64,000 nucleotides of DNA, taken from positions 6,138,001 to 6,202,000 of the forward strand of contig JBHGNT010000009.1 of assembly GCA_043228905.1 (NCBI GenBank), written 5' to 3'. The stretch comes from Azolla caroliniana (taxonomy: Eukaryota > Polypodiophyta). Shown one piece after another: positions 50,629 through 62,380 of the stretch (positions are counted from its first letter, which is position 1; each line of letters begins with the position of its first letter). The notes under the pieces were generated by a model. That model did no database searches. It saw only the letters and a list, made by a program, of their open reading frames with translations, and was not told the DNA's origin. The position numbers and the translations under genes were made by a program.

Positions 50629-51009
50629 TACTCCTGTCATGATAACACTCACATTATGCATCGAAAGGATCATGACACTCACATTATGACTCAAAAAGAT
50701 TTGAACCCACGACCTTGTTGTACACATGTCAAATCCTTAACCATTGTATTAATATTCTTATATGTATAGTTTTTAGAATATGAAATCTAATATTATAGGA
50801 ATATTCTATATTACTCTACATTCTAGAATGACCTAGAATATTCTAGAGTGTTCTATATCACTAGAACCTTCTAGATTACTCTAGAGATCTTCTAGATTAC
50901 TCTACATTCTAGGATAACCTAGAATATTCTAGAGTGTTCTCTATTACTTACAAATAGGGATCTACCACTCATCCCAAACCTAAATTGGTTCAAACTGTCA
51001 AGACAGAGA

Positions 51010-51040
<31 letters not shown>

Positions 51041-51241
51041 TATTAACGTCTTCTAAGGCCAAAATTGGCCCATGAGACAAATGGTGTACAACAAAAATGG
51101 GATATTTACCCATTCATCGAAAGTAAAAATAAAAATAAGATAAAATAGAGTTTAAGCTTAAATAGTTCTAAGAAAACAACAAACATGTTCTATATAAAAA
51201 ACATGTTCTACAATGAGAATGATTCTATACTAGGCCTAATT

Positions 51242-52252
51242 TCATTTCCATCCAAGTCTCTCGAAGAGAAGCGGGGGGTCAAAGGGTTGCCATGATGTGG
51301 ATGTGGCCCGTGGTCCCCATGTAAGAGGTACCCCAACCATAGCTTCGAGTCGGCGTAGCTCACGTTCCCTTATCTTCTTAATCTTTTCTACTCCACGTTG
51401 ACTTGTGTTGAAGCCCAACATCCGAGGACGTTTGGTTGCTCTTTGTATTTCTGCTTCCTCAAGGGAGAGGCCGAGCGGCATAAGTGTATCCACATTCATC
51501 GTCTCCCCATGTTCCTGAAAAATTACACTAGGTACATGTTGATGAGTAGTAAAAGGGTTATGATTAACACTTTGTAATTTATCCTCCCTATGTTGTTTTA
51601 GCTCTAAGATATACCTACCTAGTCTCTTTACACTCGGGGTATCTAATAGTTTGGAGAGGGTGGGAGAGGGTCCTAGTATGTCTTGGTATTCCGCCCGTAT
51701 CTCGGCATAAGTTGGGCACTTGCATGTGAAGTGATACTCATCCTCTATCTCTATGTGGCATAACCTACATAGCCTTTCCTCTCTAGGGACTCTATTAGCT
51801 CGACCATTCTCAATCTCAAGTTGGTGAGATGATATCCTAAGTTGTCCAATGGCCACCCTTAGTGCATTTGATAAGAAAGTATCTAGGTATCTTGGTCGTG
51901 TAATAAACCCTAACTTAGAGAAGTGCAAGAAGTGTTCCTTATAGTACACCATTTTAGATGGGAGTGGCTCTCGTGGGGTGATCCATTTGTATCGAGTGTA
52001 GATTTGCCATATGTCTTGGCGTATCACTTTATTACGATCTTCACGAGAGATTAAAGTTTGATCAGTCCCATGGTTGTACTTAAGGGGAGGTAGGTTATTA
52101 ATGTCTATGCCATTTGCAAATAACCAACTCACCACAATGCTATACCAAGAGTTGGTGTCTCCAGACACATGTAAGGATCGGGATGCCTCAAAGGCTCGAC
52201 GGGATATCCTATCTTGTGGTTGACTATGTATCCGATGAATAAAAGCTACCAC
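51242..52252 (-). CDS. LINE reverse-transcriptase C-terminal fragment
   Basis: A 336-codon open minus-strand frame. The central motif LRISSHQLEIENGR...REERLCRLCHIEIEDEYHFTCKCPTY (about 51690-51825) is the zinc-binding region found after the RT domain in many non-LTR retrotransposons (CxxC...HxxxC). Upstream residues fit the LINE RT-to-finger linker; the catalytic FADD region is absent, so the element is 5'-truncated. The frame stays open to a GA dinucleotide array at 52256-52311. No poly-T tail is visible on the left; an AAAG array stands there (about 51010-51038). The frame is remarkably intact for a fragment in so old a host element. Confidence 0.65.
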   Translation of the reverse strand: MVAFIHRIHSQPQDRISRRAFEASRSLHVSGDTNSWYSIVVSWLFANGIDINNLPPLKYNHGTDQTLISREDRNKVIRQDIWQIYTRYKWITPREPLPSKMVYYKEHFLHFSKLGFITRPRYLDTFLSNALRVAIGQLRISSHQLEIENGRANRVPREERLCRLCHIEIEDEYHFTCKCPTYAEIRAEYQDILGPSPTLSKLLDTPSVKRLGRYILELKQHREDKLQSVNHNPFTTHQHVPSVIFQEHGETMNVDTLMPLGLSLEEAEIQRATKRPRMLGFNTSQRGVEKIKKIRERELRRLEAMVGVPLTWGPRATSTSWQPFDPPLLFERLGWK

Positions 52253-52254
52253 TT

Positions 52255-52255
<1 letters not shown>

Positions 52256-52311
<56 letters not shown>
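52256..52311. repeat. GA dinucleotide microsatellite
   Basis: A GA run of about 56 bp at the junction of the LINE fragment and the right copy of the duplicated segment. Confidence 0.9.
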
Positions 52312-52314
<3 letters not shown>

Positions 52315-52535
52315 CTTCTAGAATACTCTAGAGATCTTCTAGATTACTATACATTCTAGGATAACGTAGAATATTCTAGAGTGTTCTCTATTACTTATAA
52401 ATAGGGATCTACCACTCATCCCAAACCTAAATTGGCTCAACACCATTTTGTAGCCTACTCTTTGTAATCCATTTTACTCTTCAATATAATAATTCTCTTT
52501 CAAATATTTCTCTCTCTCTCTCTCTCGACAACTCC

Positions 52536-55500
52536 TCCTCTTTAAAACATTGCACTCTTGCAATGGAAAGTTAGGGAAGTTAGTTCTATGAGTATTTTCG
52601 CGTTCCCATGTAGCATCTTTTATTGATTTATCCATCCATTTTATTTTAAAGTCTCGGATTTCTTTAGTACGTAATTTTTTTGTTTTAACATCAAGAATTC
52701 TTTCTAGTACATGTGGTTTAGAAGATAATTCTTCAGAAGTAACCAAAGTTTCAGTTGTAACTGTATTGTCGCCAGAACCTAGAAGTTCTTTTAGATGACT
52801 CACATGAAAAACTGGATGAATTTCAACACCATCGGGAAGAGCAAGACAATAGGCTGATGACCCAATGCGTTTGAGGACTGAAAAGGTCCACAAAAATGTG
52901 GGGCTAACGTAGCGCAGTTACTCTTAGACAATGTCTTAGAATTGTGAGGTACACGTAAAAATACCTTCTATCCAGGGTTGAATACATGAGGTTTCCTATG
53001 ATGATCGGCATAAAAACGCAGTCTATCTTGAGCTGTTTTTATATTATCTCTTGCAATATGCAACATATCTTGCATATCCCGAAGAAAGTTTTGCGTACTT
53101 CACAACTCATCATGATGTATATTAACATCAATCAAGGCTCGTGGCTGAAAACCATACATCAACATAAAAGGACTATATCTCGTCGATGTATGCTTGGAGT
53201 TGTTATAAGCAAACTCCAAAATTGGGAGATAACGTTCCCATTTTGTTGGTTTTGTACCAACGTATGCTCGAAGCATGTCGTCAATAATTTTATTTACTCG
53301 TTTTGTTTGTCCATCGGATTGAGGATGATCCGTGGAGCTCATGCTCAATGTAGTTTCTAACTTCTTAAAGACTTGCGTCCAGAAGTCACTAGTAAACTTT
53401 GGACCTCAATCACTCACGATATCCATCGGTAACCCATAAAAACAAAATAACCCGTCAACGAATTGGTAAGCCAATTCAGGAGTTGTTACCGCGGTTTTCG
53501 TAGCAATAAATCTGGCTATTTTAGTTATTCTATCAACCACAACCCAAATGGCATCATGAACTTTTTGGGTGCGATGAAGGCTAACAATAAAATCCATGGA
53601 TATACTTTCCCACTTATTATTGGGAATGTCCAAGGGATGTAAAAGTCATGCGGCTTTAAGTCGCTCGGCTTTGTTAACCTGACATTGGTGACATTTAGTC
53701 ACATAGCTATGTATGCCAGGACGCATCTTACGCCAATAAAATTGAGTGGAGATGAGAACGAGTGTACGATGTATTCCAGGGTGCCCTGTTGAGGGTGCGT
53801 CATGGCATTCAAAACGAATCATCTTTTTTACCTCAGGTAAATCTGGAACACAAACCTTCCCATTATGGTAGAGCAGACCGTTAGCAATGTAGAAGTATTC
53901 CTTCGAGGATGTGGTGGTGTCTATTCCAGACTCAACTCTTGCCTAGTATTTCGCAAAATAATTGTCATTAAGATACTTTCCTCGAAGGTGATCATAAAGA
54001 TATGATGTTATTTTAGTGAAGCTAAGCATGTTAACTTCACGGATGCGACTTAGTGCATCAACGATAGTGGTCATGGAACCTTTACGATATCGTATGGAAA
54101 AATCAAAGTCATGGATGAGATCATCCCATCGTGCCTTACGACCTTTAAGGTCTTGTTGGTCACAAAAATATTTCAAGGACTCGTGTTCCATAGTTACCAC
54201 AAAGCGATTTCCATAAAGATAATGGCGCCATGTTTTAAGTGCATGTATAACTGCAAATAATTCCTTTTCTTGAATGGTATACCGACATTGAGCACAATCA
54301 AGTTTCTTACTCTCGAATGCTATTGGTTTACCACCTTGATATAAGGCAACACCTATAGCATATTCTCTTGCATTAGTTTCAACCTCAAAAGGTTTTGAAG
54401 GATCAGGTAAACGAAGCGAAGGAGCCTTGCACACTAGGTCCTTGAGTTCCTTAAAGGTGAGGTCTAGTGTAGCATTCCACACAATAGGTTTTGTAGACTT
54501 ACGCGTTTGACCTTCTCGAAGATCAATAAACGACGTCATCAATTGGGAGTAATTACGATGGGATTTTCACAAAAACCCGACAAAACCAAGGAATGATTGA
54601 ACTTCTCGAATATTCCGAAGAGTGGGTCAAAGCTTGATTTTCTCGATGCGAGAAGGATCGATTTCAACTCCTTGTTCGGTTATGAGATGTCCAAGATAAG
54701 TAATTGATTTCTTCAAGAACTCACATTTTGAGATCTTTGCATAAAACCGTTTGTCACGCAATCTTTGTAAAACAAAGCGGACATGTTTAGCATGTTCTTG
54801 TAATGTACAGCTATAAACTAAAATATCATCCAAGAAAATAACGACAAATTTTCCAAGTTGTTCTCGGAAAATGTCATTCATTTCTTGTTGAAATATAGCC
54901 GGAGCATTGGTCAAACCAAAAGGCATAACCAAAAAGTCATAATGGCCATAGCGTGTACGAAATGTCGTTTTAGGAACATCGTCCTCACTTATACGAATTT
55001 GATGGTAGCCAGTACAGAGATCAAGTTTCGTAGAATACCGAGCTCCTTGGAGACGGTCAATTAGATCGTCAGCCCGGGGCAATGGATACAAATTCTTGAT
55101 CGTCACTTTATTCAAGCGTCGGTAATTAATACACATACGCCATGTGCCCTCTTTCTTTTTAACCAAGAGAACTGGTGCACCCCATGGAGATTTACTATAA
55201 TGTATATAACCCATTCGTAAATAATCCTTGAGTTGCTTCGATACCTCATCCTCTTTGGATCGACTTAAGCGATAAGGAGGTATACTTATTGGTGCAACGC
55301 CAGGTACAATATCTATACAATGGTCTATATTATTACATTTAGGAGGTAACCCATCTGGTAGTTCACTCGGAAAAACATCACGAAAATCATTTAAGATTTC
55401 ATCAAGTTGTTGTTGTTCAAAATATGTTATTTGAACCGAGAAATTATCGATATTGTAAACATGAATGTCCGGATCAAGTACACAATAACGTAGAGTAGAA

Positions 55501-56943
55501 CAAGACAACTCGGATATTGATGGAGAGGAAACAATCGAGAGGGATTGTTTTTTTACACATTGAATAAAATTAGTACAATCATTCAGTACAAAAGTTATTG
55601 AATGATGAACCCATAGATAAAGAAGAGTTTTTATTATAGAACCAAGGATAACCCAGTATTACATTAGTGGTACAAAGATTCATTACATGGAAGTCTACTT
55701 CCTCTATATAAGTATCAATAGAAATTCCTAATGAATGAATCGCCCCGTATATGTATTGTACTCTTCCATCAACCAAGTGCACCATATAGCTGTGATCACT
55801 TACAATGGGTTGGATTCCCCATATCTGAACCAAACGATCATTCACAAAGTTGTGTGAGCTTCCCGAATCAAACAAAATTGTACGGGAGATCCATTGATAT
55901 ACCCGTTTGCACGTAGTAAATCATTGGGACCCAATACATTGTGAGGGAAAGAACATTGACAATTACTTAAATGATGTGTATAGACTTGAAGGACATTAGG
56001 AATCTGACCTTTATGGTCTGCAGCTTTAGCTTTGTTGTCATGCTCTTTCCGTTGGAGCTTTCGACATTGCTCTTTTGTATGACCCTTCTTTTTGCAGAAT
56101 ATGCAAAAAGGATGTTGTCGGTTACAATCGCGATCCATGAATTCATTGGGTGTCTTGCGTTTCCCAACAGATTGCGACTGCTTAATCCCGGGCACTTTGT
56201 TGGGTTTGTTGTGGTCCTTCTTCGAAGTGCATTGACAACGAAGAACTATTTCAACAGCCTCTTCGAAGGATTTTGGATCCTTATCGTGCACTATCCAATG
56301 ATAGTCTGAATTGGGGATTCCATTGACAAAACAAGCTATTAACCAGTTGTCCCCTTCTAGACTTGATTTTTGGATTTGGGTTCTAGCATGGTGAACATAG
56401 TCTTCTAGCGAGGAAAACTTCTTGCTAGAGAGGTTCATTAAAGCTTGTGCTGCCTCGGTTCGAGAGGGAGGTTGCAAAAATTGTCCCTTGAAAATTGTGA
56501 CAAAATTTGTCCAGGTATCGGGCAATTTCCCCAAAGTACGGAGCCCACGCCACCAAGCGGCGGCCTTACCCCCGTAGTTCTCGACCGACATATGAAATCT
56601 TCGTACTATCTGACATGGGATAGAGCTCAAAATGAGACTCCCATCGGCCCAGCCACATGTAGATTGCTTCTTCGGTTCTTTCCTTTTTTTCTCCCGTAAA
56701 TGGCTTAACGACAAATGATGGTTCACCCTGTCGCTCATCAGGTCTATTAGTCTCACGTTGTAAACTAATGACACGTGCCTCAAGAGCACTTTGAGATTGC
56801 CGAAGTTCAGTCATCTGTTGAGCGGTGAAACTAAGGTATTGGCTTATTTGTGAAAAATACATCTCAATGGACATTTGTCCATGAGAATTTCCTTAAGTTC
56901 CTCCCCCTTGAGCGAATGACATCGGGTCGTTATTTTGAGCCAT
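52536..56943 (-). pseudogene. CHR2 gag-pol, multiply broken
   Basis: Minus strand from MAQNND (ATG at 56941-56943) to the end before the insert. Recognisable parts are Gag ([33 protein letters not shown]), knuckle [14 protein letters not shown] (about 56080-56120), protease DSGSSHNF (about 55860), RT (FLDDILVYS, about 54820), RNase H (ETNAREYAIG), and integrase with HHCC finger, core and chromodomain-like end (ERILDVKTKKL...FKIKWM...TWE). Frames change or stop at about 56570, 55850, 55560, 54600, 53940, 53640, 53400, 53100 and 52890. Inactive. Confidence 0.88.
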
Positions 56944-58818
56944 TGAATGATCATTTCTAGCAAGGAAATAGGATAAGCCCAGACAAATAGTCATAACATC
57001 ATGTCGTGATATGAACATATCATGGGCAAACATTAATCGATATCATGATCTCACGTCAATACCCCTCTAAACGTATGAGATGAGGTTGAAGATCAGGTTA
57101 CTATGGTAACACAAAGGTGTTTTAAAAACCATGGGGGTGACAAATTAATGTCTTTCCTTGATCTCTATATCGATTTTTTCATGGCGGCTCCCCGAGGCTC
57201 AACCATGTATGTTCGTGTCATGAATAGTTTATACATGAAAAAAATGTTAAGAATAAACTATGTTCGACTCTTTAAGTCCTATTACGAGGACCCCGAAGTG
57301 CACTTAGACCTCAAGTCTAAACATGTGTTATAGTCATATGTATCATGGTCTTGGTCATATTTGAACTCAAGACCTCGAAAACAAATACATTAAACACTTG
57401 AGCCAACCAAGTAAGTTGCTCTTCTTTAATATTTAATATTTAATGTGTATAACATATATGCGAGGCATTTGCCCATATATGTTTTTTTAAAAGAAACATA
57501 TATGTCAAGAGTCCTTATTTCCCCCTCATTTACCACAAACTTTGTTGGTACGCTACCTAACCTAAAGTCTCGTAATTACAATGGCATACACCAAAGTGCA
57601 ACCTAATGGTCAAGCCAAATGAGCCCTCTTTTCGTAGTAGGCCCACGTGGCCCATCACATGGTTACATCATTACGAATGCCTTTCGTAAGAATGATCTCA
57701 TGGTGGCATCGTATCCATGTAATGAGGGAGGGATGTTGGATATGTGTGTCATAAGAGTGACCTCACATCAAGTGGGTCAAGCCCTACGTTCTCAACACCA
57801 TTGTGGCTAAGATTGTTTCATTACGTAACGAAATCGAAGTCACCAACGGGGATGTCAACAATAAAAATTTGTTGAAAAAGGGATGGTGACAACGCCATTC
57901 TCACAAAAATGTGAGGACGGCCACCAAGATCCTTTCCTCGAAAAGGAAAACATTCGATATTGAAATCACGTAATAACTTATATACACATATGTATATTAT
58001 CACATATATACGATCAAATACATATACACGTGACCACGTATGCATATATAAAAGAAATCGTAATATAAAATAGCCAAAAATGATGTAATCGAGATACGTA
58101 ATCGAGGCATATACCCTCTACGCACACAAAACATCTAAAAATAAGGGTTAATCATAATACGCAATTGAGGTATTGACCTCATACGCATATGACACCAAAC
58201 GCATATCATTTACATACAAATCAAGGTAATGACCTCATACGCAAACGTAACATATATTTGTGAACGTAATACGTAATTGAGGTATTAACCTCGTACGCAT
58301 ACAACACTAATCACATATTAAATATATGTGAAATGAGGTATTGACCTCGTGCACATATGTAAACGTTTTATATAACCAATTAATTACCACTACAACATCA
58401 TTGCATTAATGAAAAAAAATTACATATAACCATATACATGATTAGAAGGGAGAAGAAAAAATAGAAAAAAAACCAAGAAAGATTACCGAAGTTCCTTTGT
58501 TGATCGCTGTCTGGATCAAGGCCGACCGCACATCAATCGATCACCATCAATTAATTACCACTACAACATATGTAAACGTTTTATATAACCAATTAATTAC
58601 CACTACAACATCATTGCATTAATGAAAAAAAATTACATATGACCATATACATGATTAGAAGGGAGAAGAAAAAATAGAAAAAAAACCAAGAAAGATTACC
58701 GAAGTTCCTTTGTTGATCGCTGTCTGGATCAATGCCGACCGCACATCAATCGATCACCATCAATCAAGAAGACAAAAGACAACAAAAGAAACATTAGAAC
58801 ATGAGCTCTGAAACCAAC
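56944..58818 (-). other. CHR2 leader with hairpin array and 213-bp tandem duplication
   Basis: Non-coding. Holds a tRNA-like block at about 57360-57415 and five GAGG-loop-CCTC hairpins at 58104, 58167, 58223, 58279 and 58335, spaced 56-63 bp. Two copies of a 213-bp unit follow (about 58355-58567 and 58568-58780), nearly identical. Its primer site at 58804-58815 reads TGGTTTCAGAGC on the minus strand, one base off the initiator-Met type. Confidence 0.8.
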
Positions 58819-59260
58819 TACTAGAGATATGATCTAATGTAAGCGTATGATAAGGAGAAAAGAATGATCGATAGATAGAAAGAAAGGAGAGAGAGAAAGA
58901 AGGGTGTCGATCCACCTGACCACCCCCGAGCGAAGGGATCGAGACGGACTCGAGCCTCGATCGACATCCCATACCACCGTGGTGGCGTCGAGTCGTACCT
59001 GGTGCTGGCACACTCGCTACAAGAGTTGAACCACCATGAAACAGAGTCTCGGCGTAGTCAAAAGATGATGAAATGAGGGTAGTTAGGCCTCTTATTTATA
59101 GCGATACCCAAGGCCCCCATGCAAGTTCACACTTGGCCTAATGGGTTGTCTCAATCCCGAGGATTAAAAACACTCTCGTTTAACCCTCACACTTATCCAC
59201 ATGTATAGAATACTACGGTAAATTCTCACCATGGGATATTATATGGTCATGCCCGTAACA
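58819..59260 (-). repeat. 5' LTR of CHR2
   Basis: 442 bp; lacks about 20 bp present in the 3' LTR near the AGTAATCCTCCCC segment. Flanked on the right by TTCCT. Confidence 0.9.
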
Positions 59261-59939
59261 TTCCTCCTCTTCCACGATTTCCTAGTGGGCTTTCGGCACC
59301 GGTTCTGATTGTTCCCTAACATGTCGATGCAACTTTATCTTAATTGGTTTCACCATTTTCTCCGGAACTTTCTCCACCGTTGCTTCTCTCCAGGGCTCCG
59401 AAACTGCTTCTATCCATCGGGATGCTTCCCCGGTTGTCCATCCGAGGGTATGTTTGGCCAGGAGCTGCTACCGTTTGGATGCCTAGTTTGGTGTGGTGTC
59501 TTGTCATGCCCGTTTCTTTGGTTTGATGACGCGTGTCGGTGGACGTAACACAGTAAGCCACTGTGCTAATCCGACCCAAGCTTTCTTGTCATCCATCACG
59601 GCTGCAATCACCGTTCATAAGGAGTTGACCACTATTACCGAACAGTCCACTTTTAGGCCTTCAAATGTTATGATAATGAATACGGCCCTGTTCTTGGGCA
59701 AGGCTGACGTCACACCGCTTCCCCTCGCCTTTTCATTATGCCCGTTCAATATCTCGAATATCTCTCCTTTTTTCCTGATCGTACTACTATTGTTATGATT
59801 ACTTTTATTATTGTTATTATTATTATCTTCTTCTTCTTCTTTCATTCCGGTACAACTTAGATTCCTGCCGTTCCGAGTGTCGTTGAGTCATCCGACACAT
59901 TCCTGTTTACCAGCTCTAGTCTCGTTCAAGCTGCGCCGG
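59261..59939 (-). pseudogene. Element H ORF3, N-terminal domain
   Basis: Minus strand. The best match to E ORF3 is NRAVFIIITFEGLKVDCSVIVVNSL (E: NRAGMIIATYEGIKVDWPVLIADGL), then AWVGLAQWLTVLRPPTRVIKPKKR (E: TVAQWITLLVPPVKTVQPKKR) and a linker. An AAT/AAC trinucleotide expansion encoding a run of Asn (about 59790-59830) is inserted before that block. Stops near 59614 and 59490 and frame changes mark decay. Cut at 59940 by CHR3. Confidence 0.7.
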
Positions 59940-60404
59940 TATTAGAGATTAGGTACTAAAGTAAGCATAAAATAAGGATATATCAATGATAGATCTAGAA
60001 AGAATAGAGAGAAAAGAGAGAAAGAAGGGTGCCGATCCACCCGACCACCCCCGAGCGAAGGGATCGAGACGGACTCGAGCCTCGATCGGCGTCCCATACC
60101 ACCGCCTTGGCGTCGAGTCGTACCTGGATGATAGCGCGCTTGCTACAAGAGTCGTTCCACTCACGGACAGAGTCTCGACGTAGTCAATGCATGATGAAAT
60201 GAGGGTAGCTAGGCCTCTTATTTATAGTAATTCTCAAGGCCCCCAGCCATGTTCACACTTGGCCTCATGGGTTGTCTCAATCCCGAGGATTAAAAGTAAT
60301 CCTCCCCTTCTTTAGACTCTTTGTTTAACCCTCACACTTATCCACGTGTATAGAATACTACGACAATTCTCACCACGGGATATTATATGGTCATGCCCGT
60401 AACA
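59940..60404 (-). repeat. 3' LTR of CHR3
   Basis: 465 bp; differs from both CHR1 LTRs mainly at one short block (CTCATTTCATCATGC where CHR1 has CTCATTGGGGCATGC). CHR2 has the CHR3 version, so CHR1 carries the derived state. Confidence 0.92.
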
Positions 60405-62380
60405 TACTCCCCCTCTTTAAAACATTGCACTCTTGCAATGGAAAGTTAGGGAAGTTAGTTGTTAGAGTCGTTTCGCGTTCCCATGTGGCATCTTTGATTG
60501 ATTTATCCATCCATTTTATTTTAAATTCTCGGATTTCCTTAGTACGTAATTTTTTTGTTTTAACATCGAGAATTCTTTCTGGTACATGTGGTTTAGAAGA
60601 TAAATCTTCAGAAGTAACCAGAGTTTCAGTTGTAACTGTATTGTCACCAGAACCTAGAAGTTCTTTTAGACGACTTACATGAAAGACTGGATGGATTCCA
60701 ACACCATCAGGAAGAGCGAGACGATAGGCTGATGATCCAATGCGTTTGAGGACTGTAAAAGGTCCACAAAACCGTGGGGCTAACTTAGCGCACTTACCCG
60801 TAGACAATGTCTTAGAATTGTGAGGTACACGTAAAAATACCTTCTGTCCAGGGCTGAATACACGAGGTTGCCTATGATGATTGGCATAAAAACGCGCTCT
60901 ATCTTGAGCTGTTTTTATATTATCCCGTGCAATATGCAACATATCTTGCATATCCCGAAGAAAGTTTTGCGTACTTCGCAACTCATCATGATGTATATTA
61001 ACATCAATCGGGGCTCGTGGCTGAAATCCATACATCAACATAAAAGGACTATATCCCGTCGACGTATGCTTGGAGCTGTTATAAGCAAACTCCAAAATTG
61101 GGAGGTAACGTTCCCATTTTGTTGGTTTTGCACCAACGTATGCTCGAAGCATGTCCTCAATAATTTGATTTACTCGTTCTGTCTGTCCATCGGATTGAGG
61201 ATGATCCGTGGAGCTCATGCTCAACGTAGTTTCTAACTTCTTAAAGACTTGCGTCCAGAAGTCACTAGTAAACTTCGGATCTCGGTCACTCACGATATCC
61301 ATCGGTAACCCGTAAAAACGAAATAACTCATCAACGAATTGGTAAGCCAATTCAGGAGCTGTTACCGTGGTTTTAGTAGCAATAAATCTGGCCATTTTAG
61401 TTAGTCTGTCAACCACAACCCATATGGCATCATGACCTTTTTGGGTGCGAGGAAGGCTAACAATAAAATCCATGGATATACTTTCCCACTTATTATTGGG
61501 AATGTCCAAGGGATGTAAAAGTCCTGCGGCTTTAAGTCGCTCGGCTTTGTTAACCTGACATTGGTGACATTTAGTCACATAGCTATGTATGTCAGGACGC
61601 ATCTTAGGCCAATAAAATTGAGTGGAGATGAGAACGAGTGTACGATGTATTCCAGGGTGCCCTGCTGAGGGTGCATCATGGCATTCAAAAAGAATTCTCT
61701 TTTTGACCTCAGGCAAATCTGGAACACAAACCTTCCCATTACGGTAGAGCAGACCGTTAGCAATGTGGAAGTATTCCTTCGAGGGTGTGGTGGTGTCTGT
61801 TCCAGACTCGACTCTTGCCCAGTATTTTGCAAAATAATTGTCATCAGGATACTTTCCTCGAAGGTGATCATAAAGATCTGATGTTATTTCAGTGAAGCTA
61901 AGCATGTTAACTTCACGGATGCGACTTAGTGCATCAGCGACAGTATTCATGGAACCTTTACGATATCGTATGGAAAAATCAAAGTCCTGGATGAGATCAA
62001 CCCATCGTGCCTTACGACCTTTCAGGTCTTGTTGGTCACAAAAATATTTCAAGGACTCGTGGTCCGTAGTTACCACAAAGCGATTTCCATAAAGATAATG
62101 GCGCCATGTTTTGAGCGCATGTATAACCGCAAATAATTCCTTTTCTTGAACGGTATACCGACATTGAGCAGAATCAAGTTTCTTACTCTCGAATGCTATT
62201 GGTTTACCATCTTGATACAAGACAGCACCTATAGCATAATCGCTTGCGTCGGTTTCAACCTCAAAAGGTTTTGAAGGATCGGGTAAAAGAAGTGAAGGAG
62301 CCTTGCATACCAAGTCCTTGAGTTCCTTAAAGGCGAGGTCTAGTGTAGCATTCCACACAATAGGTTTTGTAGACTTACGC
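60391..62380 (-). CDS. CHR3 RNase H, integrase and chromodomain-like end
   Basis: Open minus-strand frame from the K junction ([21 protein letters not shown]) through RNase H ([17 protein letters not shown]), the FSIRYRKGSMNTVADALSR linker, the integrase HHCC finger and D/D/E core (MDFIV, SDRDPKF, NQIIED), and the ERILDVKTKKLRTKEIREFKIKWM tail. It stops 14 bases inside the LTR. It has CGA where CHR1 has TGA at 7095. The ORF is intact within what remains, and protein identity to CHR1 is near complete. RT and Gag are beyond K. Confidence 0.92.

Larger units (their letters stand above)
50635..52530 (+). mobile_element. LTR-like insert (probable solo LTR) containing a LINE fragment
   Basis: TGTCATGATAAC at the left and CTCTCGACA at the right with ACTCC duplications (50630-50634 and 52531-52535) fit a TG...CA LTR insertion. 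A segment of about 131 bp (TTCTAGA-rich, ending near CCTAAATTGG) appears at both 50868-50998 and 52312-52442, and between the copies lies LINE-derived DNA. Joining the outer pieces at that segment gives one LTR of about 450 bp with TATAAATA and a 3' CT-rich end. The left part also has an antisense tRNA-like block (about 50695-50750) with GGGTTCAAATC. Confidence 0.7.
50169..59260 (-). mobile_element. Chromovirus CHR2, minus strand, old and decayed
   Basis: Same family as CHR1. 3' LTR 50169-50628, 5' LTR 58819-59260, TTCCT duplications at 50164-50168 and 59261-59265, inserted in element H ORF3. It carries all parts of CHR1 in order but many stops and frame changes, an LTR-like insert (50635-52530) next to its 3' LTR and a 213-bp tandem duplication in the leader. 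LTR divergence is much higher than in CHR1. Confidence 0.92.
48005..59939 (-). mobile_element. Element H, minus-strand relative of E (ORF3 and 3' LTR remnant)
   Basis: On the minus strand it runs from ORF3 N-terminal sequence at 59939 to 59261, across the CHR2 insertion (TTCCT duplication), then from 50168 to about 48185, the pre-LTR box, and a truncated 3' LTR starting TGTTGGCCTAG at 48137 and cut at about 48005. gag and pol are absent, removed or displaced where CHR3 begins at 59940. Confidence 0.75.
59940..62380 (-). mobile_element. Chromovirus CHR3, minus strand, cut by element K
   Basis: A near-copy of CHR1. 3' LTR 59940-60404 (465 bp) and integrase to RNase H up to 62380, where element K begins. 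The rest of CHR3 would lie beyond K, outside the window. Inserted in element H ORF3. Confidence 0.92.

Noticed and set aside
50635-52530. A small LTR retrotransposon with two LTRs
   Set aside because: The two similar segments do not share the TG start or the CA end; only one complete LTR can be assembled, so a solo LTR with an internal insertion fits better.
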